Assembly: GCA_944389395.1 (NCBI GenBank)
Contig: CALXME010000012.1
Location: 1 to 39,048 of the forward strand
DNA from: an uncultured Clostridia bacterium
GTDB taxonomy: Bacteria; Bacillota; Clostridia; TANB77; CAG-508
Direction of reading: 5' to 3'
Length of the DNA: 39,048 bases
Of this stretch, positions 8,458 to 18,221 are shown in pieces (positions within the stretch are counted from its first letter, which is position 1; every line of letters starts with the position of its first letter). The notes beneath the pieces are model-generated. The model worked only from the letters and a program-made list of their open reading frames with translations, searched no databases and was not told the origin of the DNA. The translations under genes and the position numbers were made by a program.

Positions 8458-8500
8458 AACTCCTTATCTTTTATACATAATGTGTATTCGATAAGGAGTT
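8458..8500 (-). promoter_or_regulatory. Hairpin that sequesters the spoIIM ribosome binding site
   Basis: A perfect 11-bp inverted repeat, AACTCCTTATC (8458-8468) and GATAAGGAGTT (8490-8500), has an inner ATACA/TGTAT stem. In the minus-strand transcript, the 3' arm contains the spoIIM Shine-Dalgarno AAGGAG, seven bases before its ATG. The anti-SD arm is immediately upstream. There is no T-run after it on the minus strand, so it does not read as a terminator for the genes present. Confidence 0.65.
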
Positions 8501-8517
8501 TTTTAGAACATAAAATT

Positions 8518-9714
8518 TTATTTTTTTACTTCTATTTTTCCGTAATTTCCCCCGCCTCCAGCATGTACTTGGCAATTTCCATTTCTTGCATTTTCAATAT
8601 TATTAGCTACTTTTTCTCCTACTACTGCTTCGATATCATCTTTAGTTAGGTGATGTAAAATATTCATTTCAGTTTCAAAAGTATCTAACAATTTTGTAAT
8701 AGTTTTTCCTCCTACACCTGGAATAAATCCTAGTGGTATTTGGTAAATATATGGAGGTCTATTTTTTGGGCTTTGGGTATTTGGCTTATCTTTGATTAAT
8801 TCAATTCTATCAAATACTCCAAAAGTAACATTTTTACCTCCACACATAGGGCAAGTTTCTACTGGTTCTTTTGTTTCTATGGACTGTTCACAATCATCAC
8901 AATAAGTTCTATGATATTTCCCTAATTTGGGGTCTAAACCGTAATTAGCAACAATTCTTCTTCCATCTTGATTTTTTAAAGCTTTTACTACTTCTTCAAA
9001 AGAAATGTCTTCTACTTCCATTTTGTTATATTCTCTTGCTATTTTAGGCAAAGAATGTGCATCTGAATTTGTTAAAAATGTTTTTGTTTCCAGTTCTGAT
9101 ATGGTATCTGCCAAATATGTATCTGAACTTAATCCTAATTCAATCGCAAATATTTTATCATATTTTTCTTTAAATATATCTTTTAATCTATCTGTACAAT
9201 TTCCATAATAGCTTTTATGAGGAGTAAATACATGTGCCGGGATTAAAATTCCATGATATTTTTCTACAATATCAATTAATTCATATCCAGATACATCTGA
9301 CCTTTGTGTACTTAATGTAATATTTTTGATATGGTTACTCATCTCTTGTGAAAATCCCTTGATATCTTCTAGATGAGGAAAAAAACATATATTATGGGCA
9401 CTTCCACATTTTCCATTTCTTCCTTTTTCAGAGGTTTCTACCTCACTTCCTAAAAGAATACAAACTTTATCTTGATAAATAATTCCGCCTTCTTCTAATT
9501 CGTAAGCTTCTCCTGTTTGTAAAAAGTTTTCTATATCTTCTATGACATAAGGTGAAGCACAGTCAATAATTCCACAAACTTGAATTCCTTTTCTATTGGC
9601 ACATTCCTTTGCTATATTAGCAAAATTTAGACTTTTTGCTGCTGTTATTTTTATTGGTTTTCCTTTTTCGCTTCTTCCTATGTGTATGTGTAAATCTGCA
9701 AATATTTCGTACAT
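8518..9714 (-). CDS. EndoQ-type PHP-domain DNA endonuclease
   Basis: 398 aa. Residues 1-260 are a PHP phosphoesterase domain: DLHIH at 8-12, then IIDCAS, GSEVET, a His in LIPAHVFTPHKSYYG, and TNSDAHS. A zinc ribbon follows (YCDDC...CPMCGG). The C-terminus is a helix-hairpin-helix region (IPLGFIPGVGGKTITKLLDTF). This is the arrangement of Endonuclease Q, which in Thermococcales and Bacillus cuts 5' to deaminated bases (uracil, hypoxanthine, xanthine). It is therefore probably a DNA repair enzyme for base deamination, although many bacterial homologues are annotated only as TIGR00375. GGGAGAG precedes the ATG. Confidence 0.85.
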   Translation of the reverse strand: MYEIFADLHIHIGRSEKGKPIKITAAKSLNFANIAKECANRKGIQVCGIIDCASPYVIEDIENFLQTGEAYELEEGGIIYQDKVCILLGSEVETSEKGRNGKCGSAHNICFFPHLEDIKGFSQEMSNHIKNITLSTQRSDVSGYELIDIVEKYHGILIPAHVFTPHKSYYGNCTDRLKDIFKEKYDKIFAIELGLSSDTYLADTISELETKTFLTNSDAHSLPKIAREYNKMEVEDISFEEVVKALKNQDGRRIVANYGLDPKLGKYHRTYCDDCEQSIETKEPVETCPMCGGKNVTFGVFDRIELIKDKPNTQSPKNRPPYIYQIPLGFIPGVGGKTITKLLDTFETEMNILHHLTKDDIEAVVGEKVANNIENARNGNCQVHAGGGGNYGKIEVKK

Positions 9715-9732
9715 TTTCTCTCCCTTTCTTAT

Positions 9733-9804
9733 AAATTTGGCATTTCAAACCTGGAACCAATGCCAAAAAATTGGCATTGGTTCCAGGTTTGAAATGCCAA
9801 ATTT
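9733..9804. repeat. Perfect 34-bp inverted repeat of the GGTTCCAGG repeat family
   Basis: Two 34-nt arms (9733-9766 and 9771-9804) are exactly complementary around an AAAA loop. The arm contains AACCTGGAACCAATGCCAA, the same core as the tandem copies in rlmN at 25-80. It fills nearly the whole gap between the EndoQ gene and the upstream HD-like gene, touching the last base of the latter's stop codon. It is likely a REP/MITE-like element and could also end transcription. No transposase is nearby. Confidence 0.85.
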
Positions 9805-10586
9805 TATTCGTTTGTAGCTTTTTCTTGTTCTATATGTGCTAATATTTTTCTTGTTGTTTCTTCGCTAAATAATGGTCTATTTGTGTTTTCAAACATTTTA
9901 TTTTTTATGTCTTCTCTGTATTTTTCTACTGCTTCATCTACTTTTGGTTGATATTCATAACATACTTTTTTAATAAATTCTTTTACCTCTTCTGTTTCGT
10001 TATGTATTTTTACTAATCTTCTTAGTGCTGGCATACTTGTTGCATCTGTTATTTCTACTTGTTCCATCATGTGTACAAATTCTGCAAATGTATGCAAATA
10101 ACGATTATATACATCTTTTAGATTTCGATGTTCTAATAATACCATTGCTTCATCTGGTTTAAATCCTATTCTTTCTGGTCTATCTAATAACATTCCTCCA
10201 AATTGGTCTACTAGCTCTAAAATGTCACTTTCTCTTTCTCTTGGATTACTATTACTATATCTATTTATTTCTTCACACATTTTACAAAATATTTTACTAA
10301 ATCCCATTCCTCTTAAATAGTCTGCTCCTTCTTTAGCATAAGAATGTATTTTTTCTATATCTTGTGCATTGTCTATTTTTTTACAATTGCATAACAAGCA
10401 AGCTGTTAATACTTTGTTTTTATCTATATCTATTTTCATATAGTCTAAAAAAAGTCTTGCTATTTCTGTTTTGAATACAACTGATTTATCAAAAAATATT
10501 CTTGTTTTTTTGGCAAGATAATAGGTAATATCCATTTTGGTTGCTATATCCTCTTCATTTAAAATATAATCAGCAAAGGTTTCCAT
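9804..10586 (-). CDS. Degenerate HD-domain (HD-GYP-like) protein
   Basis: 260 aa. The order of segments follows an HD-GYP fold: a helical start, then ACLLCNCKK where active enzymes have ALLHDIGK, and later VDQFGGMLLDRPERIGFKPDEAM, which matches the VDxFDALTSDRPYR...SPEEA segment of HD-GYP proteins. The metal-binding His-Asp pair is absent, so phosphodiesterase activity is unlikely. It may be a protein-interaction or nucleotide-sensing scaffold. The best anchor is the DRPxRxGFxPDEA stretch. The start at 10586 has AAGGAGGAAATAT upstream, and a clean SigA promoter lies 36 bp before it. Confidence 0.55.
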   Translation of the reverse strand: METFADYILNEEDIATKMDITYYLAKKTRIFFDKSVVFKTEIARLFLDYMKIDIDKNKVLTACLLCNCKKIDNAQDIEKIHSYAKEGADYLRGMGFSKIFCKMCEEINRYSNSNPRERESDILELVDQFGGMLLDRPERIGFKPDEAMVLLEHRNLKDVYNRYLHTFAEFVHMMEQVEITDATSMPALRRLVKIHNETEEVKEFIKKVCYEYQPKVDEAVEKYREDIKNKMFENTNRPLFSEETTRKILAHIEQEKATNE

Positions 10587-10621
10587 ATATTTCCTCCTTA
10601 GTTTCAGTTATATACAATTTT

Positions 10622-10650
10622 ATTATAATTTATCTGACAAGATATTTCAA
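10622..10650 (-). promoter_or_regulatory. SigA promoter of the HD-like gene
   Basis: On the minus strand, TTGAAA (10650-10645), a 17-bp spacer and TATAAT (10627-10622) form a near-consensus promoter. It is divergent from the tsaE promoter 48 bp away. Confidence 0.75.
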
Positions 10651-10697
10651 TGTTTTTTCCAAATCTTTTTTGATTGTAATATGTTTGTAATATATAG

Positions 10698-10726
10698 TTG
10701 TAATTCCCTTTGATTTGTATTATAAT
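10698..10726 (+). promoter_or_regulatory. SigA promoter of the tsaE-tsaB-rimI operon
   Basis: TTGTAA (10698-10703), a 17-bp spacer and TATAAT (10721-10726). Transcription should begin near 10733. An upstream in-frame ATG at 10715 falls inside this promoter and cannot be the tsaE start. Confidence 0.75.
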
Positions 10727-10759
10727 ATTTTTATAGAATTGAAAGAATTGAGGAATAAA

Positions 10760-11236
10760 ATGAAAACCATACAATTAACATTAAAAAATGAAAAAGAAAC
10801 TTTGGCTTTTGGTGAAAAATTGGCTTCTTTTTTGAAGCCTTCTGATATCATTGTTTTAACAGGTGATTTAGGGGCTGGGAAAACTAAATTAACAGAAGGT
10901 ATTCTTCGTTATTTTGGACTATCTGATGAAATCTCTAGTCCTACTTTTACTATTGTTAATGAATATGATTCAGATTTTTGTCCTATTTATCACTTTGATG
11001 TTTATCGTTTAGAAGATTCTTCTGAATTTTTAGAAATTGGTGGAGAAGAATATTTTGAAAAAGGAATTTGTATCATTGAATGGGGCGAAATAATTTCTGA
11101 TATTTTACCAAAAGAATATATTCATATTGTTTTTGATAAAGAAGATAATGATGAAAATATTAGGAAATTAAAAATTACTTCTTTTGGAAATAAATTAGAT
11201 TGTTATTTAGAAAATTTGGAAAGGATGTTATCATGA
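10760..11236 (+). CDS. tsaE: TsaE, ATPase for tRNA t6A37 synthesis
   Basis: 158 aa from the ATG at 10760, which has TTGAGGA upstream. Walker A is GDLGAGKT at residues 35-42. SSPTFTIVNEY and YHFDVYRLE follow, both TsaE hallmarks, with IIEWGE later. TsaE is the ATPase that drives the TsaB-TsaD complex, which transfers threonylcarbamoyl to A37 of ANN-decoding tRNAs. The stop overlaps the tsaB start in an ATGA, so the two are translationally coupled. Confidence 0.93.
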   Translation: MKTIQLTLKNEKETLAFGEKLASFLKPSDIIVLTGDLGAGKTKLTEGILRYFGLSDEISSPTFTIVNEYDSDFCPIYHFDVYRLEDSSEFLEIGGEEYFEKGICIIEWGEIISDILPKEYIHIVFDKEDNDENIRKLKITSFGNKLDCYLENLERMLS

Positions 11237-11943
11237 AAATATTAGCTATTGATACTGCAAGTGATGTTTGTGGTGTTTCTATTTTAGAAGATAATCATTG
11301 TATTTGTAAACTAGATACTAATACTGGTAGAACACATTCTGAAAATTTGATGCCAATGATTCAAAAAGCTTTTCAAAAAACAGGTTTTACTTTAAAAAAT
11401 CTGGATTTATTGGTTTGTGATAAGGGGCCAGGTTCTTTTACTGGTATACGTATTGGAATTGCTACAATAAAAGCATTTTGTGATAGTCTTGCTATTCCTT
11501 GTGTTGGTATTAGCTCTTTAGAAGTTTTGGCATATCAAGTAAAAGATGATGGTTTTATTGCAAGTATGATGGATTGTAAGAACGGAAATTGCTATTATGC
11601 TCTTTATGAATTAAAAAATGGTATTTATCATGAGATTATTTCTCCTGTTGCAGATAGTGTTGAAAATGCTATTTCTAATTTGAAAACTTACAATTCTCCT
11701 ATTACTTTTGTGGGAAATATTATTGATACTTATGCTTCTATTATTTTAGAAAAAATCTCAAAACCTTTTTTGATGATAGATTCTGCTACTTTAAATTCTT
11801 TTGATTTAGGATTAGCCGGATTGACTAGATTTCATGCCTTAGGAAACGTGGGCGAAGATGTATTACCTCTTTATTTGAAAAAGCCACAAGCACAAAGGTT
11901 ATTGGAAGAAAAACTAAGAAAGGAACATTTAAATCATGGATAA
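11233..11943 (+). CDS. tsaB: TsaB, tRNA t6A37 synthesis scaffold
   Basis: 236 aa from the ATG at 11233, with GGAAAGGATG upstream. A longer frame from 11200 would overlap tsaE extensively. The start MKILAIDTASDVCGVSILE and the motif GPGSFTGIRIGIATIKAF are diagnostic of TsaB, an inactive paralogue of TsaD that dimerises with it. The tsaE-tsaB-rimI order is the usual one in Firmicutes, with tsaD often next. Here tsaD is missing, because the following gene on the opposite strand is ylmH. Confidence 0.93.
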   Translation: MKILAIDTASDVCGVSILEDNHCICKLDTNTGRTHSENLMPMIQKAFQKTGFTLKNLDLLVCDKGPGSFTGIRIGIATIKAFCDSLAIPCVGISSLEVLAYQVKDDGFIASMMDCKNGNCYYALYELKNGIYHEIISPVADSVENAISNLKTYNSPITFVGNIIDTYASIILEKISKPFLMIDSATLNSFDLGLAGLTRFHALGNVGEDVLPLYLKKPQAQRLLEEKLRKEHLNHG

Positions 11944-12379
11944 TTTTCAAATAAGTACTATGACATTAGAAGATTTTGAAAATATTCAAGATATTTTTAC
12001 ATCTGACTTTGATTCTTTTTGGAGTCCTTCTATTTTAAAACAGGAATTATTATGTGATAATTCTTATTTTATTGTTGCTAAAAATAAAAGTGAAATTATT
12101 GGGTTTGCTGGTTTTAAAGCTTTGCTAGACACTGCTGATTTAATGAATATCGTAGTAAAAAAGAGTTATAGAAACCAAGGAGTTGGTTCTTTACTTTTAA
12201 ATAATTTAATTGATTTATTTCATTCATTTTCCTTAAAGACTATTTATTTGGAAGTGAATGAAAATAATTTTCCTGCTATTCATTTATATCAAAAGTTTGG
12301 GTTTAAAAAAATTGATGTTAGGAAAAATTATTACCCTAATGAGCAAAATGCTATTATTATGTGTTTTAATACAAAATAA
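11936..12379 (+). CDS. rimI: RimI-type GNAT N-acetyltransferase
   Basis: 147 aa, a complete GNAT fold. Motif A is VVKKSYRNQGVGSLLLNNL, with the acetyl-CoA-binding RNQGVG loop. Motif B follows as YLEVNENNFPAIHLYQKFGFKKI. This is the RimI/TsaB-linked family that acetylates the N-terminus of ribosomal protein S18, perhaps among other targets. It overlaps tsaB by 8 bp and ends 5 bp from the convergent ylmH. Confidence 0.88.
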   Translation: MDNFQISTMTLEDFENIQDIFTSDFDSFWSPSILKQELLCDNSYFIVAKNKSEIIGFAGFKALLDTADLMNIVVKKSYRNQGVGSLLLNNLIDLFHSFSLKTIYLEVNENNFPAIHLYQKFGFKKIDVRKNYYPNEQNAIIMCFNTK

Positions 12380-12384
12380 TTACT

Positions 12385-13170
12385 TTATACATATTTTTCT
12401 ATGGTAAGTATTGGTCTTCCACTTCTTGTTGTTCCAGCTATTTCTTTTATGATAAATCTTCCTTTTCCTCGAATAGTAATAATGTCATTTATTTTTAATT
12501 GTTTTGAAGGCTTTATTTCATTTTGCCCATTAATAAATACTCTTTCTTGTTTGATAATTTCTACCGCTTTATTTCTAGAAGTTCTAGCCAAATCTGATAC
12601 AATATTATCTAATCTAAGAGAAGCTACAATAATTTTTATTTCTTCTTTTTGTATTTTTAGTTTTTTTAAATTTTGAATATCTATTATTTCTATTTTACTA
12701 TTTGCAAATCTTGTTAATGTAAATAGCTGTTCTTTTAAGATGGTAGCAAAGTCATTTATTACAATGATATCTGCACCTTGTTCATCTACTAAAATATCTC
12801 CTACCATTTCTCTTTTTAATCCTAACTTTACAATCCCACCTAAATAATTTCTGTGTGTATATTTTCCTTTGTCTTCTTCTGGCAAAATAATTCTTACTAC
12901 TTTTAATAACTCATTAAAATCTTTTTCTTTTTCTGGATATGCCATAAATATTTTTCTCTCTGCTTCCTCATATCCTCCCCATAATTTATATTGTTCATAT
13001 TTTATTTTTTTTAAGAAATTTTTTACTAAAGCAATTTGATACATATCCAAAAAATTTGTATTTTGTATAATATTTTTATTTTGACTAAGTTTTATTTTAT
13101 CTATTACTTGTGCTAAACATATTTTATCTTCTTGCTTTTTATATGTGTTTAATATTTCTTGTTCGTTCAT
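12385..13170 (-). CDS. YlmH-like S4-domain RNA-binding protein
   Basis: 261 aa. The C-terminal ~75 residues are an S4 domain (RLDNIVSDLARTSRNKAVEI...VFINGQ...IITIRGKGRFII). The N-terminal part has the YlmH-type alpha/beta segment (NYLGGIVKLGLKREMVGDI). In Bacillus, YlmH binds ribosomes and helps rescue stalled nascent chains; outside the cell-division cluster its role is assumed to be the same. It sits 16 bp behind dxs and is probably co-transcribed with it. At this position many Clostridia have the S4 protein TlyA, but the methyltransferase part of TlyA is absent here. Confidence 0.82.
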   Translation of the reverse strand: MNEQEILNTYKKQEDKICLAQVIDKIKLSQNKNIIQNTNFLDMYQIALVKNFLKKIKYEQYKLWGGYEEAERKIFMAYPEKEKDFNELLKVVRIILPEEDKGKYTHRNYLGGIVKLGLKREMVGDILVDEQGADIIVINDFATILKEQLFTLTRFANSKIEIIDIQNLKKLKIQKEEIKIIVASLRLDNIVSDLARTSRNKAVEIIKQERVFINGQNEIKPSKQLKINDIITIRGKGRFIIKEIAGTTRSGRPILTIEKYV

Positions 13171-13186
13171 TTTGCCTTCCTTTCAT

Positions 13187-15061
13187 TTATATTATGCTAC
13201 ATTTTGTTTTTATTAATTCTTTTGCTTTTTTCAAAACATTTTCTTCATCTAATCCGTAAATTTTTTCTAATTCTTCTACACTGCCATGTTTAATAAACTC
13301 ATCTGGATAAGCTAATTTTTGAAAATTAATATTTTCCAATTTTTCTTCTATAATAAGTTCTTCTACAGCTGTTCCTAATCCATTAATACTGGTACCATCT
13401 TCAATTGTTATTACATTTCTTGTTTTTTGAATTGTTTCTTTAATCGTTTGTTTATCAAATGGCTTTAAGAATCTACTATTTATTACTTCTGCTTGTATTT
13501 CTTCTTTTTCTAATTTTTCTGCAATTTTCATTGCCCTTGCTACCATTTTTCCAATGGCAACTATTGTAATATCTGTTCCTTTTTTTAAGACTTCTGCTTT
13601 GCCTAATACTATTTCTTCTTGAGTTTTGAAATGGTAGCTGTCTTCTCCTCCTCTTGGATAACGAATTACAACTGGTTTATTTAAAGTTACTGCAAATTTT
13701 AACATCTCTCTTAATTCATCAAAGTTTTTAGGTGCTAAAATTACTATATTAGGAATCAGTCTAAAAAATGCCATATCTAATGTTCCTTGGTGAGTTTCTC
13801 CATCTGCTCCAACAATTCCTGCTCTATCCACACACATTACTACTGGTAGTTGTTGCATTGCAATATCATGGATTACTTGGTCATATGCTCTTTGATAAAA
13901 AGAAGAGTAAATAGGAACTACAGGTATCATCCCTTCTTTTGCCATTCCTGCAGCTAATCCCAAAGCATGTTGCTCTGCTATTCCTATATCAAAAAATCTC
14001 TCTGGAAATTCTTTTGCAAATGCACTTAGCCCTGTTCCATCCTTCATCGAAGCTGTAATTGCTACTATTTTTTTGTTCTCATGAGCAAGTTCTATTAAGG
14101 TTTCTCCCATTATTTTAGAATAATCTGTTTTCTTTTCTTTTTTACTTTTTCCAGTTTTAATATCAAAAGGTCCTGTTGCATGAAATCTATCTGGATTTTT
14201 TTCTGCTATTTCATATCCCTTTCCTTTTTTGGTTAATACATGAATAATCACTGGTCCATCTAATTGTTTACTGATTTTTAACAGATTTTCTAGTTGTTCT
14301 ATATTATGTCCATCTACTGGGCCTAAATATCGAAATCCAATATCTTCAAAGAACATTTTAGGGATAATTAATTGTTTAATTCCTCTTTTTGCTCTTCTGA
14401 TTATTTTGACTAAAGGTTTTCCTATTACTGGTATTTTATTTAACATTTTTTTGATGGATATATTGGATTTAGTATACATTTTTTTTGTTCTTAATTTGCT
14501 AAGTAACATATTTAATCCACCAATATTTTTGGATATGCTCATTTCATTATCATTTAATATAACAGTTAATCTACTCTGGCTGTATCCTGCATCATTTAAA
14601 GCTTCTAATGCCATTCCTCCTGTTAAAGCTCCATCTCCTATTACAGCTAGTACACTATGCTCTTCTCCTTTTAAATCTCTCGCCCTTGCCATTCCTAATG
14701 CAGCTGATATGGATGTACTACTATGTCCTGTGTTAAAACAGTCTGTTTCTGATTCATTTGTTTTAGGAAATCCTGCTATTCCATTTAATTTTCTTAATGT
14801 TTTTAAGGCTTCTCTTCTTCCTGTTATTATTTTATGTATATAAGTCTGATGTCCTACATCCCATATTATTTTATCTTTTGGTAAATCAAATACACTATGT
14901 AAGGCAATAGAAAGTTCTACAACACCCAAATTAGAGGCAAGATGTCCTCCATTTTCAGACACTACCTCTAAAATGTATTTTCTTATTTCTTCTGCTAATT
15001 GTTCTTTTTCTTGAAAATTTAATTTTTTTACATCCTCTGGCGAATTTATTTTTTCTATCAT
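13187..15061 (-). CDS. dxs: Dxs, 1-deoxy-D-xylulose-5-phosphate synthase
   Basis: 624 aa, the full family length. It condenses pyruvate and glyceraldehyde-3-phosphate to DXP with thiamine diphosphate, the first step of the MEP isoprenoid pathway. Visible: the GHQTYIHKI His, the ThDP/Mg motif GDGALTGG near 142-149 with the downstream NDNEMSIS, the LGPVDGHN segment, and the transketolase pyrimidine-domain DRAGIVGADGETHQG. The C-terminal transketolase domain ends normally. The start has AGGTGAG upstream and a SigA promoter about 60 bp before it. Confidence 0.96.
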   Translation of the reverse strand: MIEKINSPEDVKKLNFQEKEQLAEEIRKYILEVVSENGGHLASNLGVVELSIALHSVFDLPKDKIIWDVGHQTYIHKIITGRREALKTLRKLNGIAGFPKTNESETDCFNTGHSSTSISAALGMARARDLKGEEHSVLAVIGDGALTGGMALEALNDAGYSQSRLTVILNDNEMSISKNIGGLNMLLSKLRTKKMYTKSNISIKKMLNKIPVIGKPLVKIIRRAKRGIKQLIIPKMFFEDIGFRYLGPVDGHNIEQLENLLKISKQLDGPVIIHVLTKKGKGYEIAEKNPDRFHATGPFDIKTGKSKKEKKTDYSKIMGETLIELAHENKKIVAITASMKDGTGLSAFAKEFPERFFDIGIAEQHALGLAAGMAKEGMIPVVPIYSSFYQRAYDQVIHDIAMQQLPVVMCVDRAGIVGADGETHQGTLDMAFFRLIPNIVILAPKNFDELREMLKFAVTLNKPVVIRYPRGGEDSYHFKTQEEIVLGKAEVLKKGTDITIVAIGKMVARAMKIAEKLEKEEIQAEVINSRFLKPFDKQTIKETIQKTRNVITIEDGTSINGLGTAVEELIIEEKLENINFQKLAYPDEFIKHGSVEELEKIYGLDEENVLKKAKELIKTKCSII

Positions 15062-15115
15062 TTTTTCTCACCTATTTTTATTGTCATTCTAAAAAGTGAC
15101 ATTTTTGTAAGTTTT

Positions 15116-15144
15116 ATTCTACTATAAATGAGTTAAAAAATCAA
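15116..15144 (-). promoter_or_regulatory. SigA promoter of dxs
   Basis: On the minus strand, TTGATT (15144-15139), a 17-bp spacer and TAGAAT (15121-15116). The leader before the dxs start is about 50 nt. Confidence 0.6.
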
Positions 15145-15203
15145 GTTTTGGAAAATTTTAACACCTAATTTTTATTTTTTTAGTTAAAATATAGTAATAG
15201 TAA

Positions 15204-16563
<1,360 letters not shown>

Positions 16564-16568
16564 TCATT

Positions 16569-18197
16569 TTAAGATGCTTTTTTGTTTCTTAGTTCTGTTG
16601 CATATTTTAAAGTTACTTCATTTATTTCTCCAGAAGAAATCCTTGCTATTTCTTCTATTACTTCTTTTTCTTCTAATAATTTTATTTGTGTTTTAGTTCT
16701 TTCATTTCTAGTATTTTTACTTATAAAGTAATTAAAATCTGCTATTGCTGCAATATTAGGCAAATGAGAAATACACATTATTTGATGATTTTTTGAAATG
16801 GTTTTTAATTTTTTAGCAACACTATTTGCTGCTTTTCCGCTAATTCCTGTGTCAATTTCATCAAATACTAAAATTGGCATTTTGTCTGTATCTGCTAATA
16901 CTTTTTTGATAGCAAGCATGGTTCTTGACATTTCTCCTCCTGATGCCATTTTAGATAGTTCATTTTCTTCTTCTCCTATATTAGTTGTGATGTAAAATGT
17001 AACTTTATCTTTTCCATTTTTTGAAAATTCATTTATTTTTTCTATTTTTACAGTTATTTTTGCATTTCTCATCTCTAATTCTTCTAATTCTTGATTAATT
17101 GCCTTACTTAGTTTTTCAGCTTTTTGAATTCTTATTTGATGTAGTTCTTTTGCTAATATTTCCATTTGTTTTTCTATATTAGTTAGTTTTTCTTTTTGTT
17201 TTTTATTATATTCTTCTAAATTTTCTATTTTTTCTATTTCTTGTATCATTTCTTTTTGATATTGTAAGATTTCTGTTATATTATTCCCATATTTTCTTTT
17301 TAAGGTATGGATTAAATCTAGTCTTTCTTCTATTTGTATTCTTTCATTTTCGTCAAAATCCACTTCTTGCATATAATTACTGATATCACGAAAGATTTCT
17401 TGTAATTCATAATATATATTTTTTAAATCACAAGATGCTTTTTCATAATTTTCATCTAATGTTTCTATTTTCTCTAATGCTCGAATTGCTATACTAATAT
17501 TATCTATTGTGCTTTCACCAATATTATTTTCTGCTTGTTTTAAATTTTCTACAATTTTTTCTGCATTTAATATTTTACTTCTTTTTTCTTCTAGTAGTTC
17601 TTCTTCTCCTTCTTTTAAATTTGCCTCATCTATTTCTGTTACTTGATATTGTAATAAATCTAATTTTCTTTGTTTTTCTTTTTCATCTCCAAAATTGTCT
17701 TTTAAATCTTTTTTTATTTGTAAATATATTTGATATAGTTTTTGGTATTCTTCTTTTTTTATTTCTAATTCTTTTCCTGCAAATCCGTCTAAATAACAAA
17801 TATGTAATTTATTATCTAATAAATCTTGATTATCGTTTTGTCCATGTATTTCAATAAATTGATGCATAAATTCTTTAAGTTCATTTACAGTTACCATTCT
17901 TCCATTGATTTTGCACATATTTTTCCCATTGCTATTAATTTCTCTAGATACAATAATATTTCCTTCTATAGCATTTTCATTTTCTGGTTCATATAGACAT
18001 AATTCTACAAAAGAATAATTTTCTCCTTTTCGTATCATTTCTTTAGAAAATCTTCCTCCTGATATAATTTGTAAAGAATCTATAATTAATGTTTTTCCTG
18101 CTCCTGTTTCACCTGTTAATACATTTAAACCTTGATTAAATTCAATATTTAAATCCTCTATAATTCCTATATTTTTGATATGTAAATTTGTTAACAT
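16569..18197 (-). CDS. recN: RecN, DNA double-strand-break repair SMC-like ATPase
   Basis: 542 aa, a typical RecN length. Walker A GETGAGKT is at residues 29-36, in the start LHIKNIGIIEDLNIEF. A long coiled-coil spans roughly 140-380. The signature MASGGEMSRTMLAI and Walker B LVFDEIDTGISG follow, then the switch His region ISHLPNIAA. RecN is recruited early to double-strand breaks. The start has TTAGGAGATGATACT upstream, and a near-consensus promoter lies at 18243-18271. Confidence 0.95.
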   Translation of the reverse strand: MLTNLHIKNIGIIEDLNIEFNQGLNVLTGETGAGKTLIIDSLQIISGGRFSKEMIRKGENYSFVELCLYEPENENAIEGNIIVSREINSNGKNMCKINGRMVTVNELKEFMHQFIEIHGQNDNQDLLDNKLHICYLDGFAGKELEIKKEEYQKLYQIYLQIKKDLKDNFGDEKEKQRKLDLLQYQVTEIDEANLKEGEEELLEEKRSKILNAEKIVENLKQAENNIGESTIDNISIAIRALEKIETLDENYEKASCDLKNIYYELQEIFRDISNYMQEVDFDENERIQIEERLDLIHTLKRKYGNNITEILQYQKEMIQEIEKIENLEEYNKKQKEKLTNIEKQMEILAKELHQIRIQKAEKLSKAINQELEELEMRNAKITVKIEKINEFSKNGKDKVTFYITTNIGEEENELSKMASGGEMSRTMLAIKKVLADTDKMPILVFDEIDTGISGKAANSVAKKLKTISKNHQIMCISHLPNIAAIADFNYFISKNTRNERTKTQIKLLEEKEVIEEIARISSGEINEVTLKYATELRNKKAS

Positions 18198-18221
18198 AGT
18201 ATCATCTCCTAATTTTTATAT

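Noticed and set aside
8458..8504. Plus-strand terminator with T-run
   Set aside because: It looks like one on the plus strand, but no plus-strand gene lies upstream. On the transcribed minus strand it has no T-run and covers the spoIIM RBS.
10715..10759. Upstream in-frame ATG as the tsaE start
   Set aside because: It falls inside the promoter, before the expected transcription start. The ATG at 10760 has a good RBS and matches the family N-terminus.
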